Assembly (NCBI GenBank): GCA_910589055.1 | Contig: CAJURN010000016.1 | Coordinates: 1 to 64,000 of the forward strand | Direction of reading: 5' to 3' | From: an uncultured Muribaculaceae bacterium | Lineage (GTDB): Bacteria > Bacteroidota > Bacteroidia > Bacteroidales > Muribaculaceae | Length of the DNA stretch: 64,000 bases | In this document: positions 8,862 through 16,782 of the stretch, piece by piece | Layout of the letters: each line of letters opens with the position of its first letter | How positions within the stretch are numbered: the stretch's first letter is position 1 | The notes under the pieces: generated by a model | What the model was told of the DNA's origin: nothing | Seen by the model: only the letters and a program-made list of their open reading frames with translations | The model's database searches: none | Position numbers and translations under genes: made by a program

Positions 8862-11858
8862 ATGAAGAGTAAATCAATTTCGTGCGCGCTGCTTCTCGCC
8901 ATGCTTGCTGCCGGAGTTCCGGCAGCCGACGCTCAGAAACCTGTGCCGCACATCTTCGACAAAAAATACGACCGGGCCGTGCATTATGCCGACTCTGTGT
9001 ACAACACTCTGACTGAACGCCAGCGTGCGGCACAGCTTGTTTTCCCGAAAGTCGTTCCGACGATGAACGAGACAGCAAAAGCCAACATCAAGAAATTGTT
9101 CGGTACGGAAGGCTTTGGAGGTGTTCTCTACACCCAGGGCACGCTTGAGCAATATGCCGCCACGACAAACTATGTTCAGTCGGTGGCGAAAGTGCCCGTC
9201 ATGGTGACATTCGACGGCGAGTGGGGGCTTTCCATGAGAATAAAAAACACTCCCCGCTTCCCACATAACATGACCTTGGGAGCGATTGAAGGAAATCCTC
9301 AGCTTCTCTACCGTTACGGTCAGGAGATGGCCCGCGAGTGCCGGCTTGCCGGAATACATGTGAACTTCGCCCCCGATGCCGATGTGAATTCCAATCCGGC
9401 CAATCCCGTGATCGGATACCGCTCCTTCGGCGAGAATCCTGAAAAGGTGAGCACTTCGTCAATCGCCTACTCGCTCGGCCTTGAGGATGGCGGTGTCCTT
9501 TCGGTAGCTAAACATTTTCCCGGCCACGGCGACACTGGTGTTGATTCCCACAAGGCCCTCCCGACCGTAAACCACACCCGGGCGCGACTCGATTCCGTTG
9601 ACCTCGTGCCGTTCCGCGGCTACATTGACGCACGTCTCGGCGGTGTGATGGTTGGTCACATCAACGCTCCCGTTCTTGATTCCGGAGGTGCTCCGGCATC
9701 GCTCTCAAGCAAAATATCCACAGGTCTGCTCCGCAATGAGCTTGGATTTGAAGGGCTTGTTTTCACCGATGCCCTTGACATGAAAGGCGCGGTGGCTCCC
9801 GACGGCGGCAATGTGAGCGTGGCCGCACTGCTTGCAGGTGCCGACGCATTGCTTTCGCCCGTCAATCCCGTCAACGACCTCAACGCCATCATGGCAGCCG
9901 TAAAGAGTGGTAAAGTGAGCGAAAAGATGATTGAGGAACGTTGCAAACGCATCCTCATGTTCAAATATGCCCTCGGGCTGCCCGAAGAGAAAGCTGTCGA
10001 CACAAATATCGCACGCCTGTCGGCTGCAATTTCAACTCCTGAAGCCGAAGCTCTTATCCATGAACTCACGGCAGCATCAATGACCGTGCTCTTCAACAAG
10101 GATAATATTCTCCCCATCGGCAATCTCGACCGCACGAGCATCGCCGTGGTGAATATCGGCGCGCAGGGCAACAATAATTTCGCGTCCACATGCCGCAAAT
10201 ATGCCGACACGGATACCTACTTCACCATGGGCGAGAATTTCTCGGCTTCGTCACTTGACAAAATCAAGAACCACGACGTGGTGATTGCCGCCGTCTACAA
10301 CGACTCTCCCGCAGCACGTGCCGCATTAAGCTCGGTTGTGAAAGCCGCCGGAGGAAAGACTGTGGGCGTGTTCATGATGAATCCTTACAAGATGAAGAAA
10401 TTCAGCGCCGACTTCCCGGCGATGAAAGCGCTCCTGCTCGCTTACGACGACACCTCGGACAGCCGCTCATGTGCCGCGCAAGCTCTGTTTGGCGGAATTG
10501 ATGTCACGGGAACCTTGCCCGTCAACCTCCGCGGCGTAGCCAAAGCCGGCACGGGCGTGCGCCTTGCAAAAAGCCGACTCGGCTACTCCACCCCGACCGC
10601 CGAAGGCTTCAAGGCATCCCTTGCCGACAGCATCGACGCCATTATCAAACCCGCCATCAGCAAAGGAGCTTTGGCCGGTTGCCAGGTACTCGTGGCCCGT
10701 CATGGCAATGTGGTAATAAACAAGACGTACGGCAAAACCACCAACGCAGCCGGAGGTACACCTGTGACCGACAATACAATCTACGACCTCGCTTCTGTGT
10801 CGAAGGCCACCGGCACACTCCCCGGCATCATGAAAGTGTACGACATGGGGCGTCTTCCGCTTGATACGAAAATCGGTCCTCTGCTGCCCGGCTTGCAGGA
10901 CTCGGCCAAAAAGGAAATCACCGTGCGCGAACTGCTTTATCACGAAACAGGGATGCCCCCGGCCCTGAATATGTTCAACGTGATGATTGACACGCTTAGC
11001 TACACCGGAAAGCTGATTACCTCACGCCCCGACGCCAACCACAAAATAAAAATCCAACGCAAGGCTTACGGACACAATACCGCCCGCCTGCGCCGCGACA
11101 TCACCTCTACCGTAAAATCCGAGAAATTCCCCATCGAAGGTGCAAAAGGCATCTATCTCAGCAAGGCTGCCTACGACACCGTGATGGGACGAATCTATAA
11201 CGCACCTTTGCGCGCCAACAAGGATTACCGCTACTCTTGTCTCAACTTCAGCCTGCTCATGGATATCGAGCAACGTCTCACGGGAATAGCTCACGACCGC
11301 TTCGTCCACGACAGCATTTTCGCACCCATCGGAGCCTACAATACCTGCTACCGCCCGCTTGAATCCCATCCCGAATCGCAGGTTGCACCCACCGAAAACG
11401 ACACCTTCCTGCGCCGTCAGACATTGCGCGGATACGTCCACGACGAGCTTGCCAACTTCTCGGGCGGCGTCCAGGGTAACGCCGGATTATTCTCCAACGC
11501 CGACGATATTGCCAAGATATGCCAGATGTGGCTCAACGGAGGAAGATACGGCGACCGCCGCATCCTCTCGCAGGAAACCGTGGATCTCTTTACCAAGAGC
11601 AAAAGCCCCACATGCCGCCGCGGACTCGGATTCGACAAGCCCGATCCCGACCCCGATAACTCTCCCACATGCGAGGAAGCCAATCTTGAAGTTTACGGTC
11701 ATCTCGGATTCACGGGCACCGTATTCTGGGTTGACCCCAAGGAAGACATGATTTTCGTGTTCCTCTGCAACCGCGTGAATCCCACACGCGACAGTTTTGA
11801 ATTCAACAAGCTGAACATGCGTCCGCGTCTTTTCAGCCAATTGTACAAAGCACTTTGA
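8862..11858 (+). CDS. GH3 N-acetylglucosaminidase fused to a serine beta-lactamase-like domain
   Basis: This 998-residue secreted protein (signal peptide SISCALLLAMLAAGVPAADA) is a two-enzyme fusion known in Bacteroidetes. The N-terminal NagZ-type GH3 barrel has KHFPGHGDTGVDSH (Lys217 onward), carrying the Asp-His acid/base dyad typical of NagZ, and FTDALDM with the likely nucleophile Asp303. The C-terminal part (from about residue 600) is a class C beta-lactamase/esterase-type domain with SVSK (Ser645, Lys648) and Tyr-Ser-x-x-Asn at Tyr791. It probably acts on muropeptides or other cell-wall-derived glycans in the periplasm. The combination suggests paired cleavage of a GlcNAc bond and of a peptide or ester bond; the substrate is inferred. 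Confidence 0.9.
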   Translation: MKSKSISCALLLAMLAAGVPAADAQKPVPHIFDKKYDRAVHYADSVYNTLTERQRAAQLVFPKVVPTMNETAKANIKKLFGTEGFGGVLYTQGTLEQYAATTNYVQSVAKVPVMVTFDGEWGLSMRIKNTPRFPHNMTLGAIEGNPQLLYRYGQEMARECRLAGIHVNFAPDADVNSNPANPVIGYRSFGENPEKVSTSSIAYSLGLEDGGVLSVAKHFPGHGDTGVDSHKALPTVNHTRARLDSVDLVPFRGYIDARLGGVMVGHINAPVLDSGGAPASLSSKISTGLLRNELGFEGLVFTDALDMKGAVAPDGGNVSVAALLAGADALLSPVNPVNDLNAIMAAVKSGKVSEKMIEERCKRILMFKYALGLPEEKAVDTNIARLSAAISTPEAEALIHELTAASMTVLFNKDNILPIGNLDRTSIAVVNIGAQGNNNFASTCRKYADTDTYFTMGENFSASSLDKIKNHDVVIAAVYNDSPAARAALSSVVKAAGGKTVGVFMMNPYKMKKFSADFPAMKALLLAYDDTSDSRSCAAQALFGGIDVTGTLPVNLRGVAKAGTGVRLAKSRLGYSTPTAEGFKASLADSIDAIIKPAISKGALAGCQVLVARHGNVVINKTYGKTTNAAGGTPVTDNTIYDLASVSKATGTLPGIMKVYDMGRLPLDTKIGPLLPGLQDSAKKEITVRELLYHETGMPPALNMFNVMIDTLSYTGKLITSRPDANHKIKIQRKAYGHNTARLRRDITSTVKSEKFPIEGAKGIYLSKAAYDTVMGRIYNAPLRANKDYRYSCLNFSLLMDIEQRLTGIAHDRFVHDSIFAPIGAYNTCYRPLESHPESQVAPTENDTFLRRQTLRGYVHDELANFSGGVQGNAGLFSNADDIAKICQMWLNGGRYGDRRILSQETVDLFTKSKSPTCRRGLGFDKPDPDPDNSPTCEEANLEVYGHLGFTGTVFWVDPKEDMIFVFLCNRVNPTRDSFEFNKLNMRPRLFSQLYKAL

Positions 11859-11880
11859 AAACCAGCGACAGAACAGTTCA

Positions 11881-11918
11881 TAGTCCCGGTGTGTTAGAAA
11901 ATAACACAACCGGGACTA
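11881..11918 (+). promoter_or_regulatory. Strong hairpin ending at the start codon of the PAP2 gene
   Basis: TAGTCCCGGT-GTGTTA pairs with TAACACAACCGGGACTA around a GAAAA loop, with one bulged base. The last paired base is the A of the ATG at 11918. It may terminate the upstream GH3 transcript or block translation of the PAP2 gene. No T-run follows. Confidence 0.65.
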
Positions 11919-12925
11919 TGAGTATAAAACTGTTCAAATCCTTACTTGCGGCAGCAATCATTCTTCTGCCATTCTGCGCATCGGCGGCCGAAACATCAGT
12001 CGCAGCTGACTCTGTCATGAATTCCTCGCGGCCTGCTTTCACAAAAAGGCATGTCGCTCGAAGCGCTGTAAGCATAGGTATCGGTCTTGGCTTGAACGCC
12101 GGAGCAACCGAATTGCTAAAGCATAATATAAACCGTCTGCGCCCCGACGGAAGCGACAGGAATTCATTTCCCTCACGACACACTTCATGGGCTTTCACCC
12201 TATCCACAGCCGCGTCAAACGAGCTTTACGTCTACTCTCCGTGGTGGGTCAGCGGACTCCAGACCGCCGCAAATGCTGTGGGCTTCCAGCGCGTGCTCTC
12301 CCGCAGGCATCATCCGTCGGATGTGCTCACGGGAGCCTTGACAGGCACCGTATCCGCCGAAATCGGATATATATTAGGGCGACTGATAATAAAAGACGAC
12401 TCGTGGCATCTTTACCGGGGTGCAGCAGAAATATCCTCCCCTTCATTTGATGTCACAACCGACGGTATTTTTCCGGTCGGAGCCGCATGGACAGGCTCGA
12501 CAGGCGACAAAATAGAATTTCATACCGGTATCGGCACTACCTTGCGCGGCATATTGCCGGTCAATCCACGTTTTTTCCTCAGCGGCTCAATATTTGGCAG
12601 GACTTTCAGCGTAAAGCAAGGGGGAGTGGAGCTGAAACCATTCTCAGTTGCCGGTCTGAACGTTGGTGCCGGAATCCGCACATCTTTCACGAGCACAAGT
12701 CCGTGGTCGGCCGAAGGCATGGTTGAGGCCGGAGCGGGAGTGGCCCGCAGTCCCATAGGCGGAGAAAATGTGCTTGCCTCTTATAATATCAACGTCTCGG
12801 GAAACGTTGTAAGACAACTCAGCCGAAACTTCGCATGCGGAGTTTCGGCCGGATATATGATGATGACAGTACCTCACACGGTTTCTGCCATTACCTTCGG
12901 AGTATTTTCCAGAGCGGTCTTCTGA
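11918..12925 (+). CDS. PAP2 (type 2 phosphatidic acid phosphatase) family protein
   Basis: The 335-residue product starts with a signal peptide (SIKLFKSLLAAAIILLPFCASA), which fixes the ATG at 11918 over an in-frame upstream TTG. The three PAP2 phosphatase motifs are present: KHNINRLRP, then PSRHTSWAF (PSGH type), then SRRHHPSDVLTG. These make up the acid phosphatase site that dephosphorylates lipid phosphates such as undecaprenyl-PP, phosphatidate or lipid A phosphates. The C-terminal 150 residues are Gly- and Thr-rich and look like beta-strands of an outer-membrane barrel, a layout seen in Bacteroidetes PAP2-OMP fusions. The 3' end overlaps the convergent nhaC gene by 52 bp. Confidence 0.85.
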   Translation: MSIKLFKSLLAAAIILLPFCASAAETSVAADSVMNSSRPAFTKRHVARSAVSIGIGLGLNAGATELLKHNINRLRPDGSDRNSFPSRHTSWAFTLSTAASNELYVYSPWWVSGLQTAANAVGFQRVLSRRHHPSDVLTGALTGTVSAEIGYILGRLIIKDDSWHLYRGAAEISSPSFDVTTDGIFPVGAAWTGSTGDKIEFHTGIGTTLRGILPVNPRFFLSGSIFGRTFSVKQGGVELKPFSVAGLNVGAGIRTSFTSTSPWSAEGMVEAGAGVARSPIGGENVLASYNINVSGNVVRQLSRNFACGVSAGYMMMTVPHTVSAITFGVFSRAVF

Positions 12926-14397
12926 GCAGGACGCATTACCGTCTGCCGTATCTTGAAGCCCGTGAACGCCATCAGCAGCGACATCAGAGGCGACAGATAA
13001 TTAAACACACAATAAGGCAGATAGGCCAGCGTATTAACCCCGAGAACCGCCGACTGCGTGACGCCGCACGAGTTCCAGGGAATGAGCACCGATGTCACCG
13101 ACACCGAGTCCTCAAGCGTACGGCTCAGCAGACGTGCCTCCATGCCCGAGCGGCGATAAGCGTCGCGATACATATTTCCACCTATTATAATAGAAAGATA
13201 CTGGTCGGCCGTGCATGCGTTGAGGAAGAGTCCGCTGCCCACGGTTGCGGCCACGATAGAGAAGCGGCGGCGAAGGCTGCGGGTAATCGTGCGGGTGATT
13301 GTGGCGAGCATACCGGTACCTATCATCGCCGTACCGAAGAACATCGCGCAAAGCACAAGCTCAATCGTGGAAATCATACCGAGAATACCTCCGGTCGAAA
13401 TGAGCGAATCCAGCAGCTCGCTGCCGGTTGCGAAAGTAGTCTCGTGCCAGAGGAATCCGAGCGTGAGCGACAGGTATCCGCCCAAGTCCGACACGCCCTC
13501 GGCTCCTGCAATCATATCCACCACTCCCGGCTGAAACACAAACACACCGATTGTACCCATGAGAGATCCGGCAGCAAGGGTGATGATTGTGGGGACGCGG
13601 AGAAGAATCAGGGTCACAGTTACGGCCGGAATCACAAGCACCCACGGCGTGAGATTGAATATGGCGCCGAGACGCTCGGTAATCTCGCGGGATTCAGCCT
13701 CAGAGCCGAACGAATAGAAAAATCCGGCAATAAGAAAGACTATCAGAGCAAGCACCATCGAAGGAATGGCCGTGAGCATGAGGTAACGGATGTGACGGAA
13801 CAGGTCTACACCACAGGCCGAGGAGGCAACGACAGTAGTATCGCTCAACGGCGAAACTTTATCGCCGAAATATGCTCCGGAAATGATGGCGCCGGCAATC
13901 CATGCGGGATTGTAGCCCATGACGGTGCCGATGCCCATAAAAGCGATGCCTATGGTTGCGATTGTAGACCAAGAGCTGCCCGTAAGCACCGATATAAGGG
14001 AGCACACGACACAAGTTATAACAAGAAAAAGCGTGGGATTAAGAAAACTCAGACCGTAATCAATAAGTACAGGCACGACGCCGCTAAGCATCCACGTTGT
14101 GGAAACGGTGGCGATGAACACAAGCATCGGCACGGCCGGAAGAATCTGCCGGGCGCTGCGGCGCAATCCTACGTTCAGACCACGGCGTCCGAGACATCGG
14201 CAGAAAAAAGCCAGCACAAGAGCCATACAGCCCGCTGCCAAAAGCACAAGATGACTGCGTTCGGAGATAGCATCCGCTCCCTCTGTCACAAGAATTGTCA
14301 CAAGATAGGCGAGCAAAAACACAACCGGCAGGGACGATACCATAAATCCCGGCCTGCGCATGGGATCATACGCGAAATAGCCAATAAGTCTTTTCAA
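12874..14397 (-). CDS. nhaC: Na+/H+ antiporter, NhaC family
   Basis: The 507-residue integral membrane protein has about 11-12 hydrophobic helices beginning with PVVFLLAYLVTILVTEGA. The central segments AGAIISGAYFGDKVSPLSDTTVVASSACGVDLFRHIRY and a later SLISTGGILGMISTIEL fit the NhaC antiporter family, which exchanges Na+ for H+ across the inner membrane. Length is near normal for the family. It is convergent with the PAP2 gene and its last 17 codons lie antisense to that gene's end. A canonical Bacteroidetes promoter lies upstream at 14464-14495. Confidence 0.88.
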   Translation of the reverse strand: MKRLIGYFAYDPMRRPGFMVSSLPVVFLLAYLVTILVTEGADAISERSHLVLLAAGCMALVLAFFCRCLGRRGLNVGLRRSARQILPAVPMLVFIATVSTTWMLSGVVPVLIDYGLSFLNPTLFLVITCVVCSLISVLTGSSWSTIATIGIAFMGIGTVMGYNPAWIAGAIISGAYFGDKVSPLSDTTVVASSACGVDLFRHIRYLMLTAIPSMVLALIVFLIAGFFYSFGSEAESREITERLGAIFNLTPWVLVIPAVTVTLILLRVPTIITLAAGSLMGTIGVFVFQPGVVDMIAGAEGVSDLGGYLSLTLGFLWHETTFATGSELLDSLISTGGILGMISTIELVLCAMFFGTAMIGTGMLATITRTITRSLRRRFSIVAATVGSGLFLNACTADQYLSIIIGGNMYRDAYRRSGMEARLLSRTLEDSVSVTSVLIPWNSCGVTQSAVLGVNTLAYLPYCVFNYLSPLMSLLMAFTGFKIRQTVMRPAQKTALENTPKVMAETV

Positions 14398-14463
14398 TTC
14401 TGTTTTATGTTCGATAAATTTAATAATGGAAACCTATATGTGCTGCGCGCACCTTATATTTTG

Positions 14464-14495
14464 CAAAATTACAACTTTCCTGTAAAGGAGACAAA
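14464..14495 (-). promoter_or_regulatory. Promoter of nhaC
   Basis: On the minus strand a TTTG (-33, 14492-14495) and TAATTTTG (-7, 14464-14471) are separated by 20 nt, the Bacteroidetes housekeeping spacing. The leader to the ATG is about 60 nt and contains a short GTGC/GCAC hairpin. The rest of the 295-bp gap to 14692 is AT-rich with no gene. Confidence 0.75.
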
Positions 14496-14650
14496 CAAAA
14501 AGAAAGAAATATCGGATTATATATTATGATTAACAATCCATACAGCCTTTTTAACCAAAAACATGACAAAAATAAAGAGCAAAATGACAGTTGAAAAAAT
14601 TTAAAATAATCCATCCGCACCAATATTTTACACTTTCGGCATTAGGTTAT

Positions 14651-14679
14651 ATTGCGCAAAATGGCTAAATTTGTGCAAT
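14651..14679 (+). promoter_or_regulatory. ptb promoter with overlapping inverted repeat (operator-like)
   Basis: TAAATTTG at 14666-14673 matches the -7 element and lies 20 nt before the ATG. It is overlapped by an inverted repeat, ATTGCGCAAA (14651-14660) and TTTGTGCAAT (14670-14679), with one mismatch and a 9-nt spacer. A protein bound here would block or modulate initiation of ptb-buk. No good -33 match is visible, consistent with an activator-dependent or regulated promoter. Confidence 0.55.
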
Positions 14680-14692
14680 AAATTTTTCGACT

Positions 14693-15607
14693 ATGCAAGC
14701 TATCACAACTTTCACCCAACTACTGGATGCGTTCAAGGCAATGCCTGTCAAGAAACGCGTGGCCCTCGTAAGTCCCGACGACTCCCATACACTTGACGTT
14801 CTGCGACGCTGCCTTGAAGAAAAGCTCGCCGTTTTTCACGTTGTCACCGACAATAAAACAGGCGAGGAATTCTCAGCCATAGCTCAAAAATGGGCCGGTG
14901 ACATAACCGTGCACCACTGCGACAGCGTGGACGATGCAGCCAGAAAAGGCGTGGAACTTGTAAGGACAGGACAAGCCGATGTGCTGATGAAAGGTACCAT
15001 CAACACCGACAACCTCCTGCGCGCGGTACTTGACAAGGAAAACGGAATCCTCACCCACGGAAACGTGATGACCCACGCCACACTGGTGGAAGTTCCGTCC
15101 TACGACAAACTGATTCTCTTCTCGGATGCAGCCGTTATTCCACGTCCCAATCTTGAACAGTTCACCAACATGGTGCACTACGACATCAACATCTGCCGCA
15201 CACTCGGAATTTCGCAACCCAAAGTAGCTCTTATCCATTTCACAGAAAAGATAAACGAGAAATTCCCCCACACCATCGACTACCGCACTCTCCGCGAGAA
15301 GGCTTCAGAGGGAGCGTTTGGCGATGCCATAGTTGACGGACCGATGGATGTCAAGACAGCCTGCGACGCCCACAGCGCTGCCATCAAAGGTATCGCATCG
15401 CCCGTGTGTGGAAATGCCGACATTCTTATATTTCCGAATCTTGAAGCAGGAAACACGTTCTACAAAACCGTGTCCTTCTTCTGCCATGCCAAGATGGCCG
15501 GAATCATATGCGGCACACAGGCGCCGGTGGTTGTTCCGTCGCGAGCCGATTCCACCGAATCCAAATTTTACAGTCTCGCGCTGGCATGTCTCTGTCAAAC
15601 AAAGTAA
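14693..15607 (+). CDS. ptb: Phosphate butyryltransferase
   Basis: The 304-residue cytoplasmic enzyme belongs to the phosphate acetyl/butyryltransferase family and interconverts butyryl-CoA (or another short branched acyl-CoA) and acyl-phosphate. Visible family motifs include LMKGTINTDNLLRAVL, ITHGNVMTHATLVE-like residues near 120, and VDGPMDVKTACD. Its length matches Ptb (about 300) rather than the longer Pta forms. It sits 14 bp upstream of butyrate kinase, which makes the assignment to the Ptb-Buk pair strong. Whether the pair works in butyrate formation or in use of branched-chain acids is not shown by the sequence. Confidence 0.92.
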   Translation: MQAITTFTQLLDAFKAMPVKKRVALVSPDDSHTLDVLRRCLEEKLAVFHVVTDNKTGEEFSAIAQKWAGDITVHHCDSVDDAARKGVELVRTGQADVLMKGTINTDNLLRAVLDKENGILTHGNVMTHATLVEVPSYDKLILFSDAAVIPRPNLEQFTNMVHYDINICRTLGISQPKVALIHFTEKINEKFPHTIDYRTLREKASEGAFGDAIVDGPMDVKTACDAHSAAIKGIASPVCGNADILIFPNLEAGNTFYKTVSFFCHAKMAGIICGTQAPVVVPSRADSTESKFYSLALACLCQTK

Positions 15608-15621
15608 TATATCTATAATCT

Positions 15622-16719
15622 ATGAATCCTACCGTAATGAGAATTTTCGTAATCAACCCCGGCTCCACCTCCACCAAACTGGCTCTGTACGACGGACGGG
15701 AACAAATCTGGAAGCACACGCTCTCACATTCGGTGAGCGAGCTTGAGAAGTTCCACCACGTCAACGAACAGCTCGCCTACCGCATGGAAATGATGGAAAA
15801 AGCTATCGACGAAGCCGGAATCGACAAGAAATTTGATGCCGTGATTGCCCGCGGTGGCCTTCTCAAGCCCACTCCCGGTGGCGTATATCTCATTGATGAA
15901 AAAATCAAAAACGACCTCATACACTCGCCCAATGAGCACGCGTGCAACCTCGGCGCGCTTATGGCCGACATTCTCGGAGCCGAATGTAACTGTCCGGCTT
16001 TTATTGCCGACCCGGAGGTTGTGGACGAACGCATGCCCGAGGCTGCATATACGGGACTCCCCGAAATCGACCGCCAGTCGATTTTCCATGCCCTCAACAG
16101 CAAAGCAGTTTCACGCCAGTACGCGGCCTCGATAGGAAAACGATATGAAGACCTCAACCTCATCGTCGTACACCTCGGTGGCGGAATATCCGTCGGCGCC
16201 CATTGCCACGGTCAGGTAATCGACAATAACGACGCCCTCAACGGCGATGGCCCGTTCAGCCCCGAGCGCGCGGGTACGGTTCCGGCAGTCAAACTCGCCG
16301 AACTGTGTTACAGCGGGAAATACACACTTGCCGAAATCAAGAAGAAACTCGTTGGCCGCGGCGGCCTTGCAGGCTATCTCGGCACATCCGACGTGGCTCT
16401 TATAGCTGAAAAAGCCGAAGCCGGAGAAGAGCCGTTTGCAAAAGTACTTGACGCAATGATTTATTCCGTTGCCAAAGAAGTCGGCGCCCGCTCGGTAAGC
16501 CTTCGTGGAAAAGTTGATGCCATAATCCTGACAGGCGGCATCGCCCACAGCAAGCTCTGCGTCGACAAACTCAAGTACTGGATTGACTTCATTGCGCCGG
16601 TAATCGTCCGCGCCGGAGAAGATGAGCTCGGTTCCCTGGCCTACAACGCCCACGGCGCTCTCTGCGGCCACTTCCCCATCCGCACCTACAATCCCGAATG
16701 TGTCACCAACAACGCATAA
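15622..16719 (+). CDS. buk: Butyrate kinase
   Basis: The protein (365 residues from 15622, or 360 from the in-frame ATG at 15637) is an acetokinase-family ASKHA kinase. The N-terminus RIFVINPGSTSTKLALYDG is the phosphate-binding loop typical of butyrate kinases. VVHLGGGISVGAHCHG and ILTGGIAHSK are the other nucleotide-site motifs. It converts butyryl-phosphate plus ADP to butyrate plus ATP, or the reverse, gaining ATP when coupled to Ptb. The start at 15637 gives the commonest family N-terminus, so the upstream five codons may be leader. It ends before a 46-bp palindromic terminator. Confidence 0.94.
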   Translation: MNPTVMRIFVINPGSTSTKLALYDGREQIWKHTLSHSVSELEKFHHVNEQLAYRMEMMEKAIDEAGIDKKFDAVIARGGLLKPTPGGVYLIDEKIKNDLIHSPNEHACNLGALMADILGAECNCPAFIADPEVVDERMPEAAYTGLPEIDRQSIFHALNSKAVSRQYAASIGKRYEDLNLIVVHLGGGISVGAHCHGQVIDNNDALNGDGPFSPERAGTVPAVKLAELCYSGKYTLAEIKKKLVGRGGLAGYLGTSDVALIAEKAEAGEEPFAKVLDAMIYSVAKEVGARSVSLRGKVDAIILTGGIAHSKLCVDKLKYWIDFIAPVIVRAGEDELGSLAYNAHGALCGHFPIRTYNPECVTNNA

Positions 16720-16730
16720 GAATATTATTC

Positions 16731-16776
16731 AATAAAAAACGACCCATGGTCTCGAGACCATGGGTCGTTTTTTATT
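16731..16776. terminator. Bidirectional terminator between buk and the GH97 gene
   Basis: This is a perfect 46-bp palindrome centred on CTCGAG, with A6 and T6 tracts at the flanks of the GC-rich stem. It can therefore act as an intrinsic terminator for both convergent transcripts. The two stop codons lie 11 and 6 bp away. Confidence 0.92.
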
Positions 16777-16782
16777 ATTGCA

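Noticed and set aside
12835..14529. Plus-strand open frame of 564 codons
   Set aside because: It is antisense to nhaC, has a His/Arg/Cys-rich composition typical of shadow frames, and nhaC matches a clear family.
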